A stretch of DNA of 64,000 nt from CALDTK01 sp965215115 (GCA_965215115.1 OZ244050.1:4712001-4776000), one strand, 5' to 3'; numbered from the stretch's first letter, positions 27,816 to 36,140 are shown. Program-made: numbers and translations. The notes: a model not told the origin generated them from the sequence alone.

Positions 27816-28844
27816 ATGCCGACCAAGAAGATCCTCCTCCCCCTGGCGATCGTGCTGCTGCTCGCGGGCATCGCCGCTGCGTATTTTTTGTACGCGAACC
27901 AGCCGCTCGCCAAACCGCTCGCCACGCGAGAATTCTTGGTCCGGCTGCCGACGGGCGGTTCGGTCGACAACGTGCTCGACAGCGTGTTCGCGAGTGGCGC
28001 GGTGGCGGACACGGCACTCGTGCGGCAAGCCCTCGGGCGGCGTGACTTCGGGTACAGGAGCGGGCAGTACAAGATAGACAGTGCCTGGTCGGCGAACGAG
28101 ATCGCCGAGCACCTCGACGTCGGCGGGCAGGAGGCCACGCGCATCGTGCTTACGAATGCCCGCCTGTTAGGCAACATGGCTGCGCAGGCGACCCGCTTCG
28201 TCGAGATCGACAGCGCGGCCCTGGTCGACGCCCTGCTGGACAGCCTGTGGCTGGACTCGGTAGGCTACACGCCGCAGACCGTCATGGCGATCGCGATCCC
28301 CAACACTTATAACGTCTACTGGGACGCGACCGCGGAGAGTATCCGCGACCGCCTCCTCGCCGAGCAGCGGAAGTTCTGGGAGAAGGATGGACGCGGGGCG
28401 ATCGCCGATAGCCTCGGCTACACGACTACCGAGGTGTACACCCTCGCCTCCATCGTCGAGTCCGAGACCCAGGCCAAGGCGGAGCGCCCGACGGTAGCCG
28501 GGGTGTACCACAACCGCATGCAGATCGGGATGAAGCTCGACGCCGACCCCACGGTCGTCTTCGCGATCGGCGACTTCACGCTGAAGCGGGTGCTGTTCGT
28601 GCACCTCGAGTACGACTCCCCCTACAACACCTACCTCTACCCCGGCCTGCCGCCCGGCCCCATCGCGATGTCGAGTATCTCCAGCATCGACGCGGTGCTC
28701 CACCCCGAGGACCACGACTACTTCTTCTTCGTGACGAAGGGCGATGGCACCGGGACGCATTACTTCGCGCGGGACATCCGGGGGCACAATGCCAACATTG
28801 CGCAGTTTCAACGCAACCTGGCGGAGCGGGGGATCCGGCGGTAA
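27816..28844 (+). CDS. mltG: Endolytic murein transglycosylase MltG
   Basis: A 342-residue inner-membrane protein with one N-terminal anchor (LLPLAIVLLLAGIAAAYFLY). MltG cuts nascent glycan strands and ends peptidoglycan polymerisation. The YceG fold is recognisable from TLASIVESETQAKAERPTVAGVYHNRM (catalytic glutamate), LDADPTVVFA, YNTYLYPGLPPGPIAMSS and DYFFFVTKGDGTGTHYF. Starts 14 bases after panB. Confidence 0.95.
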   Translation: MPTKKILLPLAIVLLLAGIAAAYFLYANQPLAKPLATREFLVRLPTGGSVDNVLDSVFASGAVADTALVRQALGRRDFGYRSGQYKIDSAWSANEIAEHLDVGGQEATRIVLTNARLLGNMAAQATRFVEIDSAALVDALLDSLWLDSVGYTPQTVMAIAIPNTYNVYWDATAESIRDRLLAEQRKFWEKDGRGAIADSLGYTTTEVYTLASIVESETQAKAERPTVAGVYHNRMQIGMKLDADPTVVFAIGDFTLKRVLFVHLEYDSPYNTYLYPGLPPGPIAMSSISSIDAVLHPEDHDYFFFVTKGDGTGTHYFARDIRGHNANIAQFQRNLAERGIRR

Positions 28845-28870
28845 GGGCGGCCCCCCAGTCTACCGGGCTT

Positions 28871-30844
28871 CTACTCTGTGTACTCGAATACGCGGGTCGC
28901 CTTCGCCTTCAGGTCGACCGCACCGCCCTCGAGCGCTCGGTCCGTCATCACGTCGCGCATCTGTACCGGGACCGCGGTCTCGAAGTAGCGTTCGAGACTC
29001 ACCGTCTTCGCGGATGGATTCGAGTTGTAGACCACCATCAGGCGACGGCCGGCGACGCCCTTTCGGGAAAACACGTAGACCCCGTCCTCCGGGACCCAGT
29101 GCATCATCGAGCCTTCGAAAAGATCCGGATTGGCGCGTCTGTACTGGCCCAACCGCCGGGTGAACGCTAGCAGATCAGTTTGTTTTGGCGAAAGCCCCTT
29201 GCCCTCGAAAGCACTGACGCGGTCGCCGGCCCAACCGCCGGGCATATCGACGCGCCCGCCCTCCCCGAAGCCGCCGCCCGAGCCTTCGAGCGCGAGCTCG
29301 GTACCGTAGTACAGCATAGGCGTGCCCCTGAGCGTGAGCAGGAGCGCGATGGCCGACTTTAGCTTCACCACGTCACCGCCGAGGCTCGTGGCCAGTCGCG
29401 AGAGGTCGTGATTGTCGAGGAAGGTGACCAGGGCGTTCGGATCATCGTAGACGTAATCCTGCGACAGCGTGAGCCAGAGCTTCCCGACCCCGCCGACCCA
29501 GCTTTGCTCTTGCTGGATGGCCTCCATCAGTGCGTCCTTGAGCTGAAAGTCCGTCACCGAGGTATTGCCGCCCGCGTCGACGGAGGTCTCGAGCCCCGGC
29601 ACGAAGGCGGCCTGATTGGGCAGACCGTCCACCCACACCTCGCCGAAGAAGCTCAGGGTCGGGAAGGCGGCCTTTAGCTCGCGCGACCACTCCGCCATGA
29701 AGGCCGGATCGCTGTAGGGGTAGGTGTCGACGCGGTAGCCGTCGTGGCCGGTGGCGGCGACCCACCAGATGGCCAACTGCGTGAAGTAGCGGCGCACGTC
29801 CGCATTGTCCTGGTCGAAGTCCGGCATGTGCTTGTCGAACCAGCCGTTGAGCATCTGGCGCTGGTCGCCCGGGGCGGCGTGTGGGTCGAGTACGCTCGGG
29901 ATGCGGAAGTTGCTGCGCGTAAAACTGTCCGGGAGGTGCCACCAGCTGCGGTCGGGCATGTCGGCGTAGAGGTGGTGCTCGTCGCCGACGTGATTGGGGA
30001 CCATGTCCATCAGCACCTTGATCCCCCGGCCGTGGGCGCTGTCGACGAGGGTTTGGTAAGCGGCGTTTCCGCCAAAACGCGCGTCGACCCGGTAGTGGTC
30101 CGTGGCGGCGTAGCCGTGGTAGGACTCGTAGGGCTGGTCGTTCTCGAGCACGGGATTGAGCCAAAGCGCCGTCACCCCTAGGTCGCTGAGGTAGTCGAGG
30201 TGCTTGGTGACGCCCTGGAGGTCGCCCCCGTGCCGGAAGAGCACCTTGTCGCGGTCGATCCCCTGCTGCGTCATGCCCCTCACCTGATCATTGCCGGGAT
30301 CGCCGTTCGCGAAGCGGTCGGGCATGATGAGGTAGACGAGGTCCGAGGGGCGCATCGCCTGCGGTTGTTGTGCCTGCGTGAGTGGAAAGGGGTAAGACTT
30401 ACCGTCCGCGCGGCGCAGCTGAAGGGTGGTAGGTTTTGCGGAAGCGTCCACCAGCAAGCTCAGCTTCACGTAGTTGTCGTTCGCGTAGCCGCCGGTGCCG
30501 ATGAGCCGGGCACCCTCGCCGACGACGCTAAAGGTTTGCGCCCCGACGCCCTCGTCGTAGATGATCACGTCGACCTGCTTGCGCGGGAGGTCTACGAACC
30601 AGCTCGGCGGCATCACGCTCGTGCCCCGGAACGCCGCCGCCCCGGGCGCCACGGGGGCGTACTCGCTCTCGGTCACGCCGGCCGGGAACTTCTGGAACCG
30701 CCCGCCCTCGTCCTGCGCCGACAGGGACGGGACCGCCACCAGGAGGCAGACGCCCGCCGCGAGCCACCGCTCACCGAAAGAAGCTGAAGAGGGTCTTGCC
30801 GTACTTGCGCAACTGCTCGAAGCGCGGGTGTTCACTGAAGTCAT
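28871..30844 (-). CDS. GH13 alpha-amylase-family glycoside hydrolase (secreted)
   Basis: A roughly 657-residue enzyme with an N-terminal cyclomaltodextrinase-like beta domain (WFVDLPRKQVDVIIYDEGVG) and a GH13 catalytic barrel. Catalytic residues are in GYRVDTYPY (nucleophile Asp), SFFGEVWVDG (acid/base Glu) and VTFLDNHDLSR. A secretion signal (WLAAGVCLLVAVPSLSAQ) comes well after the first available starts, so the true start is uncertain: ATG 30844 and GTG 30835 both overlap rsmD. Expected activity is on alpha-glucans such as maltodextrin. Holds several hairpin-repeat copies including a CCC/GGG stem and a 4-bp-stem variant. Confidence 0.88.
   Translation of the reverse strand: MTSVNTRASSSCASTARPSSASFGERWLAAGVCLLVAVPSLSAQDEGGRFQKFPAGVTESEYAPVAPGAAAFRGTSVMPPSWFVDLPRKQVDVIIYDEGVGAQTFSVVGEGARLIGTGGYANDNYVKLSLLVDASAKPTTLQLRRADGKSYPFPLTQAQQPQAMRPSDLVYLIMPDRFANGDPGNDQVRGMTQQGIDRDKVLFRHGGDLQGVTKHLDYLSDLGVTALWLNPVLENDQPYESYHGYAATDHYRVDARFGGNAAYQTLVDSAHGRGIKVLMDMVPNHVGDEHHLYADMPDRSWWHLPDSFTRSNFRIPSVLDPHAAPGDQRQMLNGWFDKHMPDFDQDNADVRRYFTQLAIWWVAATGHDGYRVDTYPYSDPAFMAEWSRELKAAFPTLSFFGEVWVDGLPNQAAFVPGLETSVDAGGNTSVTDFQLKDALMEAIQQEQSWVGGVGKLWLTLSQDYVYDDPNALVTFLDNHDLSRLATSLGGDVVKLKSAIALLLTLRGTPMLYYGTELALEGSGGGFGEGGRVDMPGGWAGDRVSAFEGKGLSPKQTDLLAFTRRLGQYRRANPDLFEGSMMHWVPEDGVYVFSRKGVAGRRLMVVYNSNPSAKTVSLERYFETAVPVQMRDVMTDRALEGGAVDLKAKATRVFEYTE
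29058..29072 (-). repeat. GTTTT-hairpin repeat, stem CCC/GGG, loop GAAA
   Basis: Strict copy with a rare stem, sense in the GH13 gene (VFSRKG). Confidence 0.8.
29182..29196 (+). repeat. GTTTT-hairpin repeat, stem GGC/GCC, loop GAAA
   Basis: Strict copy, antisense in the GH13 gene (LSPKQ). Confidence 0.9.
30062..30078 (-). repeat. GTTTT-hairpin repeat variant with 4-bp stem GGCG/CGCC, loop GAAA
   Basis: 17-base form in the GH13 gene (RFGGNA); stem lengthened by one pair, leader and loop kept. Confidence 0.65.
30432..30446 (+). repeat. GTTTT-hairpin repeat variant, stem TGC/GCG (T-G wobble), loop GGAA
   Basis: Leader GGTTT; antisense in the GH13 gene (DASAKP). Confidence 0.6.
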
Positions 30845-31307
30845 GGTTGGGATTGTGCTCGAGCACGAACAGGCCATCTTCGGCGAGGAGGTCGGCCGCG
30901 AAGAACTCGTCCGGGATCGTGTCCAAGGTAGGCAACGGATACGGAGGTCCCGCGAAGCAATACGTGTACCTCCCCCGGGCCCGCTCCAGGAACTTGAACA
31001 CGTCCGAGCGCACGATCGTGATCCGGTCCTCGATCCCGAGTTGGCGACTCAGTTCCGTGACGAACTTGACCGCCGGCACGTGGGTATCGACGTAGGTCGC
31101 GTCCGGGCAGCCGCGGCTGATGCACTCGTAGCAGTGGTTGCCGGTGCCCCCGAAGAGGTCCAGCATCCGCATCTCGTCGAAGTCGATGCTGTTGCTGAGG
31201 ATGTTGAAGAGCCCCTCCTTCGCGACATCCGTCGTCGGGCGCGTGGGCCATTTGTCTGCCGGCGGCGTGAAGCGTCGCCCCCGGAACTCGCCGGCGATAA
31301 TGCGCAT
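30771..31307 (-). CDS. rsmD: RsmD-like 16S rRNA (guanine-966-N2) methyltransferase
   Basis: The 178-residue protein matches RsmD: MRIIAGEFRGRRF start, RPTTDVAKEGLFNIL, and the SAM motif MLDLFGGTGNHCYECISRG. The catalytic motif IV, normally (D/N)PPY, reads FAGPPYPLP here, with glycine at the acidic position. Neighbouring positions also look altered (GTGNHCYE, YVDTHVPAVKF). Either the activity is changed or lost, or this copy has drifted. The 3' end overlaps the amylase start region, and the gene follows DUF3822 by one base, the normal Bacteroidota pairing. Confidence 0.85.
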   Translation of the reverse strand: MRIIAGEFRGRRFTPPADKWPTRPTTDVAKEGLFNILSNSIDFDEMRMLDLFGGTGNHCYECISRGCPDATYVDTHVPAVKFVTELSRQLGIEDRITIVRSDVFKFLERARGRYTYCFAGPPYPLPTLDTIPDEFFAADLLAEDGLFVLEHNPNHDFSEHPRFEQLRKYGKTLFSFFR

Positions 31308-31308
31308 C

Positions 31309-32028
31309 CTAGGCGGGGTTTGACTCCTCGCGGAGGGCTTCGTCGTAGGCCAGCAACAACGCCAGGTCTGCCGGAAGCTCGGCCGTGGCGTCCCGTAGCG
31401 CCCGGGGCAAGGAACGCAGGTCGAAGTAGATGCTGAGTTGTCGGTAGAGCTGGCCGCTCTCTAGCAGGCTGCCGGCTACGTAGAGCGGGCAGGCCTCGCG
31501 GTCTAGTCCGAAGTGTTGGTAGTGGGCGGCCAGGTAGAAGATGGCATCCGCGTCGACGTCGACGTACTGCGAAGCCAGGTAGACCAACTTGCCTTTGCGG
31601 TAAAGCATTAACCACAGGACCCGGCCTACGAAAAAGCCGACCCCAAAACCCTGCTGCCCGACGCTTAGCGCGTAGCCCGCGGCCAGGAATAGTTCGGCGA
31701 CGTGGTGGGGGGTAGCGTGCGCGGGGGCGTTACCGACGGTCGTCGCGAAGACGCCGATGGCGTTGAGGCGCTGTAGCTCTACGTGAGCGTACCGCTTCGA
31801 GGGCGCCAGTCCGGGGGCGTTGAGGAGGTAGGCCGCGGCGTCCGCCTCGCGGTAGAGTCGCGTCGGGACCATCTGCCAGTGGCGGGTCGTCTCGTAGTAG
31901 ACGGGCGGGGCGTCGGCGTCGACTGCCGAGGGGTCCACCCTAGCGCCGGTGGGGTTTGCCGAAAGCGTCAGGAGACCCCGCTCGTGCAGGATACCGACGG
32001 CAGGGCGGAGGAGTTCAGGCGCCATCAC
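31309..32028 (-). CDS. DUF3822 family protein
   Basis: A 239-residue soluble protein typical of the DUF3822 family, which sits next to rsmD throughout Bacteroidota. Recognisable parts are YAHVELQRLNAIGVF, VGFFVGRVLWLMLYRKGKLVYLASQYVDVDADAIFYLA and SGQLYRQLSIYFDLRSLPRA. Biochemical role unknown. Its start overlaps the stop of the upstream gene by 4 bases. Confidence 0.75.
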   Translation of the reverse strand: MMAPELLRPAVGILHERGLLTLSANPTGARVDPSAVDADAPPVYYETTRHWQMVPTRLYREADAAAYLLNAPGLAPSKRYAHVELQRLNAIGVFATTVGNAPAHATPHHVAELFLAAGYALSVGQQGFGVGFFVGRVLWLMLYRKGKLVYLASQYVDVDADAIFYLAAHYQHFGLDREACPLYVAGSLLESGQLYRQLSIYFDLRSLPRALRDATAELPADLALLLAYDEALREESNPA

Positions 32029-32612
32029 TCCCAGTTGCCGGAGAGCGTGGGTTGGCTACGGCTACCGAACATCATGCTTTTGGTGGGATCGTAGGCGTTG
32101 TCGTAGCGCTTGTAGCGCTCGTCGGCGTACTTGCCCATGAACGATTTGTAGGGCGCGGACACCTGCACCACGTTCACCTGCGTCTTCTGGTAGGTGGTCG
32201 TGTCGGCGAACAGCTCGAACTCCGCGCGTGGGCTGCTGTACGGGATGTAGCGCAGGGAGTCGATGTTGATCCCGAGGGCCGCGGCCGTGTCGGCGGCCAT
32301 CTTGTAGGTCGTGTCGTAGCGGATGGTCCCGGTGAAGTTCGGGTCGTCCGGGTCCCCGAAGACGCTCACGATCGGGATGCGGCCGTTGCGCAGGGTGTTC
32401 TCGAGTTCGTCGAAGGACTTCGCGTAGGCGCCGCCGGAGATGTCGCGGTAGATGGACTGCGCGCTGCGGATCTGCTTGAGGCGGCTCGAGACGGCGTCCC
32501 GGCGGGCGAGGAGCTCGTCCTGGAAATTGATCGGCTCCTTGATCGAGGAGTAGAGCACGTACCCGAGGTAGGCGGCGAGGGCGACGAGGACGAGGTTGAT
32601 GACGATCTTCAT
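32025..32612 (-). CDS. Conserved membrane-anchored protein
   Basis: A 195-residue protein with one N-terminal transmembrane helix (IVINLVLVALAAYLGYVLYSSI) followed by a soluble domain rich in charged residues (QDELLARRDAVSSRLKQIRSAQSIYRDISGGAYAKSFDEL). The topology resembles pseudopilin-like proteins found beside DUF3822-rsmD in relatives, but no methylation motif is seen. ATG 32612 begins the helix; an ATG 10 codons upstream is in frame. Confidence 0.65.
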   Translation of the reverse strand: MKIVINLVLVALAAYLGYVLYSSIKEPINFQDELLARRDAVSSRLKQIRSAQSIYRDISGGAYAKSFDELENTLRNGRIPIVSVFGDPDDPNFTGTIRYDTTYKMAADTAAALGINIDSLRYIPYSSPRAEFELFADTTTYQKTQVNVVQVSAPYKSFMGKYADERYKRYDNAYDPTKSMMFGSRSQPTLSGNWE

Positions 32613-32702
32613 ATACGAACGCTTGATGTGGACGCGTGGCAATAATACTCAAAGCACTCCGGCCGACGTGCTCGACCTTCGCACAATTATACACAACCCC
32701 AG

Positions 32703-33734
32703 ATGCACGAGCACACAACTGTGGTGGACGCACCGACGATTCTCGCGATCGAGAGCTCGTGCGACGACACCGGCGCGGCCGTCTGGCGGGCCGGCAAGCT
32801 AGTCAGTAACGTCGTCACCGCCCAACTCGAGCACGTCGACACCGGCGGCATCGTCCCGGAGGTAGCGAGTCGCGCGCACCAACATACCATCGTTCCGGTA
32901 GTCCGCCGGGCCCTGCGCGAAGCGGGCATCGTGGCGAGCTACCTCGACGCCGTGGCCGTGACGCGGGGCCCGGGCCTGATGGGCAGCCTCGTGGTGGGGG
33001 TGGCTTTCGCCAAAACCTACGCCGCCGCCCTCGGCCTACCCCTCGTCGAGGTCAACCACATGGAGGCGCACGTCCTGGCGCACTTCGCGACCGAGACCCC
33101 GCCCGCGTTCCCGTTCCTGTGCCTCACGGTGAGCGGCGGGCACACCCAACTCCTCGTCGTGCGCGGGCCCTTCGCCTACGAGGAGATCGGCCGCACCCTC
33201 GACGACGCCGCCGGGGAGGCCTTCGACAAGAGCGGGAAACTCCTCGGACTCCCCTACCCCGCCGGCCCGCACGTCGACCGACTCGCCAGGCAGGGCCAGG
33301 CCAGGTTCGCTTTCGCAAAACCGAATCTACCCGGACTGGACTTCAGCTATAGTGGCCTCAAGACGAGTATCCTGTATTTCCTCAGAGACCGCATCGCCGA
33401 GGAACCAAACTTCGTAAACGACCACCTCGCGGACCTCTGCGCCTCCGTGCAGCAGGCCATCGTCGACAGTCTGCTCGTCAAGGCCCGCGAGGCCCTAACA
33501 CAGACGGGGATGACGCGCTTCGCCCTCGCCGGCGGCGTGAGCGCGAACAGCGGACTACGCGCCGCGGCCAAGGTGATGTGTGACGAACTCGGAGTCACGC
33601 TCCACCTCACGCCCATCTCCCTCGCGACCGACAACGCCGGAATGATCGCCGCGGCCGCCCACTTCGCGTACCGCGAACAACGATTCGCGGACGATCACCT
33701 AAAGCCAGATGCCCGGCTCAGCGTAGGCGCATGA
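32703..33734 (+). CDS. tsaD: tRNA N6-threonylcarbamoyladenosine transferase subunit TsaD
   Basis: The 343-residue catalytic subunit that makes t6A at position 37 of ANN-reading tRNAs. Motifs: ILAIESSCDDTGAAV, the metal-binding VNHMEAHVLAH, LTVSGGHTQLLVV, DDAAGEAFDKSGKLLGLPYPAGP and DNAGMIAAAAHF. Two hairpin copies (33002, 33308) encode AFAKT and AFAKP at places where relatives have similar residues without a length change. Start ATG 32703 has little leader. Confidence 0.97.
   Translation: MHEHTTVVDAPTILAIESSCDDTGAAVWRAGKLVSNVVTAQLEHVDTGGIVPEVASRAHQHTIVPVVRRALREAGIVASYLDAVAVTRGPGLMGSLVVGVAFAKTYAAALGLPLVEVNHMEAHVLAHFATETPPAFPFLCLTVSGGHTQLLVVRGPFAYEEIGRTLDDAAGEAFDKSGKLLGLPYPAGPHVDRLARQGQARFAFAKPNLPGLDFSYSGLKTSILYFLRDRIAEEPNFVNDHLADLCASVQQAIVDSLLVKAREALTQTGMTRFALAGGVSANSGLRAAAKVMCDELGVTLHLTPISLATDNAGMIAAAAHFAYREQRFADDHLKPDARLSVGA
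33002..33016 (-). repeat. GTTTT-hairpin repeat, stem GGC/GCC, loop GAAA
   Basis: Strict copy, antisense in tsaD (AFAKT). Confidence 0.9.
33308..33322 (-). repeat. GTTTT-hairpin repeat variant, stem TGC/GCG (T-G wobble), loop GAAA
   Basis: Leader GGTTT; antisense in tsaD (AFAKP). Confidence 0.6.
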
Positions 33735-34012
33735 CCCGCCGACCCGCGTTGAGGGCAACCTACCCCCGAAGCCCCACGTGCTAAAGCCTGCAACACCGCC
33801 CAAGCCAAGCTACCTAAGCAGCCACCCTATCGCCGCAGGCAAAAGCACACTAAATCACCACGCACCACCGCCCCACCACCAGCAGCAAGCATCGTCCCCA
33901 GCGAGACCCCGCCCACCCCGTCAGCCACCCGCACGCCAAACTATGAATACCAGACACTAGACACTAGACAGAAGACTCTAGACACCAGACCCCCTAGACC
34001 CCTAGCCCTCCC
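33735..34012. other. Convergent intergenic region with heptad repeats
   Basis: About 280 bases between the ends of tsaD and the DUF697 gene. It is unusually rich in A and C on the plus strand, has short unconvincing frames only, and its right half holds the AGACACT tandem heptads (33952-34005). Confidence 0.6.
33952..34005. repeat. Tandem heptanucleotide repeat (AGACACT family)
   Basis: Six consecutive 7-base units: AGACACT, AGACACT, AGACAGA, AGACTCT, AGACACC, AGACCCC, followed by CTAGACCCCTAG. Units keep AGAC and vary after it. It lies between two convergent genes, just before the stop of the minus-strand gene. Confidence 0.85.
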
Positions 34013-34732
34013 CTAAATATCCCTTAACAACCGCTCCTTCGTCTTCTCAAAATCCTCCGCACTGATGAGACCCTTGGCGCGCAGCGCCGTCAGTTCTTCG
34101 AGCCGCGCACTCATCGAACCCGCCTTCGCGACGCTCTCGCTGGCCTCCGCGGCGGTCTCGACGATCGCATCCGCATCCCTGGTGTCGTCGCCGGAGTTAC
34201 GCTGCCGCCGCACCATCGCCTCAAAGTCGAAGGCCGACTCCCCGGCCGCGTCCCCGGCCTCGCTTCGCCACTGCTTGACGGTCTCCTTGCCCTTCTCGAA
34301 CTGCTCACGGTAGATGCGCTTGAGCCGGTCCACGTCGAGGTCGAGGAAGGTGCCACCGGCGCTGAGGTGCGTCTTGAAGGCCTGGCCAAGGCCGTAGCTA
34401 CTCGCGCCCGCCAGCACGCCGCCCGTCACGCTTCCGATGAGGGTACCGGCTACCGGCACCAGCTTCACGAGGCTCGCCGCACCGGCGCGCGCGAGGGCGG
34501 CGGTCGTGATCGAGGTGACGAGGGCTTTGCCGCGCTTGGTCGAGAAGTCCACGCCGTACACCTCGCAGAGGTTGCGGACCATATCGAGCTGGACGGCGCT
34601 CACGGCGGCCAGGTCGGCGAGGGCCACGGGGATGGCCCCGGAGGCCATCGAGAAGAGTACGTGGTTGCGGATGACGGTGTCCGCGTGGCGGTCGCGTTCG
34701 GGATTGGGCATATCGATGATCTCTTGAGGCAC
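34013..34732 (-). CDS. DUF697-like membrane protein with C-terminal SHOCT domain
   Basis: A 239-residue protein. Residues about 15-135 are hydrophobic, alanine- and glycine-rich helices (VLFSMASGAIPVALADLAAVSAVQLDMVRNL; LVKLVPVAGTLIGSVTGGVLAGASSYGLGQAF), the pattern of DUF697/YcjF proteins that accompany GTPases or tellurite-resistance-type systems. The C-terminal 33 residues (ARLEELTALRAKGLISAEDFEKTKERLL) form a SHOCT short oligomerisation helix pair. No GTPase gene is adjacent. Role unknown. Confidence 0.72.
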   Translation of the reverse strand: MPQEIIDMPNPERDRHADTVIRNHVLFSMASGAIPVALADLAAVSAVQLDMVRNLCEVYGVDFSTKRGKALVTSITTAALARAGAASLVKLVPVAGTLIGSVTGGVLAGASSYGLGQAFKTHLSAGGTFLDLDVDRLKRIYREQFEKGKETVKQWRSEAGDAAGESAFDFEAMVRRQRNSGDDTRDADAIVETAAEASESVAKAGSMSARLEELTALRAKGLISAEDFEKTKERLLRDI

Positions 34733-34740
34733 AGCACAAA

Positions 34741-35784
34741 TTACCCCGCAACGCCGAGATCTTCACGAAGGATCGACAAAAGCTCGCTCGCCACCGATGG
34801 ACCGACCAGCGCGCCCTTTGTCCCGAACCCATTGCAGAGGTAAAGGCCCGGCACGGTCGCGTGGCGCATCGCGCGCGTGGCCCGGTCTTTCATCGTCGGG
34901 CGCACGGCGGCCAGGTACTCGACGCTGCCCCCGTCCGCCAGCAGGTCTAGCTCCCGCACGTCTCGCATGAACTGCCCCGCGACCGCCGGATCGGAAGCAT
35001 CGACGCTGAAGTGGTCGGTGCTCGTGCCCCCGTACCAGAGCGCGGAGCCGTCCCCTACCGGCGACAGGAACATACCCCCGATTTTGGCGCCCGCTCCCCC
35101 GGGCCAGCCACGGTTCGGTAGTCGGATCGCCTCGCCCTTCGAGAGCCGCCAGGGTAGCTCCGACCACAGGTGCCCGTCCGCAGATCCCGCGCCCCGGCAG
35201 TCGATCACCACGTCGTAGGTCGTTTCGCGGAGCGTAGTCGTCGTGCCTTCCGAGCGGATGTCCCCGTCGCCGATACTGTTTTCCGAGAGGGCGTGTTCGC
35301 TTTTCAGCAAAACCCGGTACGCCTCGATGAGCCCCGCCACGTCGACGCGGTAGGCTCCCGTGGTCGGACCGAGCCACGTCGCGGCGAGTTTTGGCGAAAG
35401 CCCCAACGATCGGGCCTCGACTGGCTCACCGAGGAAGGGACGGTAGGCGTCGTCCTGGCGGCGCATGTCCCACTGGTTGCGATCCTTGACGGCGGACAGG
35501 TCCCGGTAGATGAGGAGGGCGTGGACCAGCGGCCTGCCGAGCAGCTGGGCCGCGTAGTCGTATAGGTCAAACGCGCCCAAATACTCACGGTAGTCCTCGA
35601 CGAGGACGAAACGCCTGCCCGTCACCGGGTTGACGATTCCGGCGGCGGCGTAACTACTGGCCCGGGCGTGACCGCGGTCGTACACGTGGTGCGCGAGACC
35701 GTTTTGGCGCAAGCCCAAACTCGCGAGCGTACCGGCGAGTCCCTGGCCGAGGACTGCAATCCGGGGCGCGGTAGGTGAAGTCAC
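34741..35784 (-). CDS. FAD-dependent oxidoreductase (DAO family)
   Basis: A 347-residue flavoprotein starting with the dinucleotide-binding motif IAVLGQGLAGTLASLGLRQNG and ending with the D-amino-acid-oxidase-type C-terminal LYLCNGFGTKGALVGPSVASELL. Substrate unknown. GTG 35784 overlaps the stop of the YjbR gene. Three strict hairpin copies (35299, 35388, 35701) lie inside; the one at 35701 encodes the GLRQNG of the FAD motif, so the repeat coincides with a functional site. Confidence 0.85.
   Translation of the reverse strand: MTSPTAPRIAVLGQGLAGTLASLGLRQNGLAHHVYDRGHARASSYAAAGIVNPVTGRRFVLVEDYREYLGAFDLYDYAAQLLGRPLVHALLIYRDLSAVKDRNQWDMRRQDDAYRPFLGEPVEARSLGLSPKLAATWLGPTTGAYRVDVAGLIEAYRVLLKSEHALSENSIGDGDIRSEGTTTTLRETTYDVVIDCRGAGSADGHLWSELPWRLSKGEAIRLPNRGWPGGAGAKIGGMFLSPVGDGSALWYGGTSTDHFSVDASDPAVAGQFMRDVRELDLLADGGSVEYLAAVRPTMKDRATRAMRHATVPGLYLCNGFGTKGALVGPSVASELLSILREDLGVAG
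35299..35313 (-). repeat. GTTTT-hairpin repeat, stem GCT/AGC, loop GAAA
   Basis: Strict copy, sense in the FAD oxidoreductase gene (VLLKSE); same rare stem as 20353. Confidence 0.85.
35388..35402 (+). repeat. GTTTT-hairpin repeat, stem GGC/GCC, loop GAAA
   Basis: Strict copy, antisense in the FAD oxidoreductase gene (LSPKL). Confidence 0.9.
35701..35715 (+). repeat. GTTTT-hairpin repeat, stem GGC/GCC, loop GCAA
   Basis: Strict copy, antisense in the FAD oxidoreductase gene; encodes GLRQN beside the FAD motif. Confidence 0.9.
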
Positions 35785-36140
35785 GTCCCGGAAGCGAGTA
35801 GCGCCTCGCGGTCGGCCTTCTTCAGGCTCGCCCGCACCAGATCGTAGCTGGCCTTGATCCAGGCCCGGAGATCGGCCTCGGGCAGGTCGCGCTCCCAGTA
35901 CACGGAGTTCCAGTGCTTTTTGGACATGTGGTAGCCGGGCTCGACGGCCTCGGAGCGCTCGCGAAGCAGGACGGCCTCGTCGGGGTCGCACTTGAGGTTA
36001 ATGCGCGGCATATCGAGCGAGACGAGGGCGAACATCTTGGGTCCGACCTTGTAGACGGCGTTGTCGGGTCCGAAGGGTGAGCCGACGGTGACGCCCGGGA
36101 GGCGGCGACACATGGCGTCGATGGATTCGTGGTTGAGCAT
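35781..36140 (-). CDS. MmcQ/YjbR family protein
   Basis: A 119-residue protein of the YjbR fold (CyaY-like, sometimes called DNA-binding). LPGVTVGSPFGPDNAVYKVGPKMFALV, INLKCDPDEAVLLRE, EPGYHMSKKHWNSVYW and the C-terminal ASYDLVRASLKK are the family pattern. Function unproven. It overlaps the oxidoreductase start by 4 bases. Confidence 0.88.
   Translation of the reverse strand: MLNHESIDAMCRRLPGVTVGSPFGPDNAVYKVGPKMFALVSLDMPRINLKCDPDEAVLLRERSEAVEPGYHMSKKHWNSVYWERDLPEADLRAWIKASYDLVRASLKKADREALLASGT

Noticed and set aside
31952..31968. GGTTTGCCGAAAGCG in the DUF3822 gene
   Set aside because: Arms GCC and GCG do not pair, so at best a degraded copy.
35278..35290. GTTTTCCGAGAGG as a repeat copy
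   Set aside because: Only two Watson-Crick pairs and loop GAGA, a form not seen among strict copies; could be chance.
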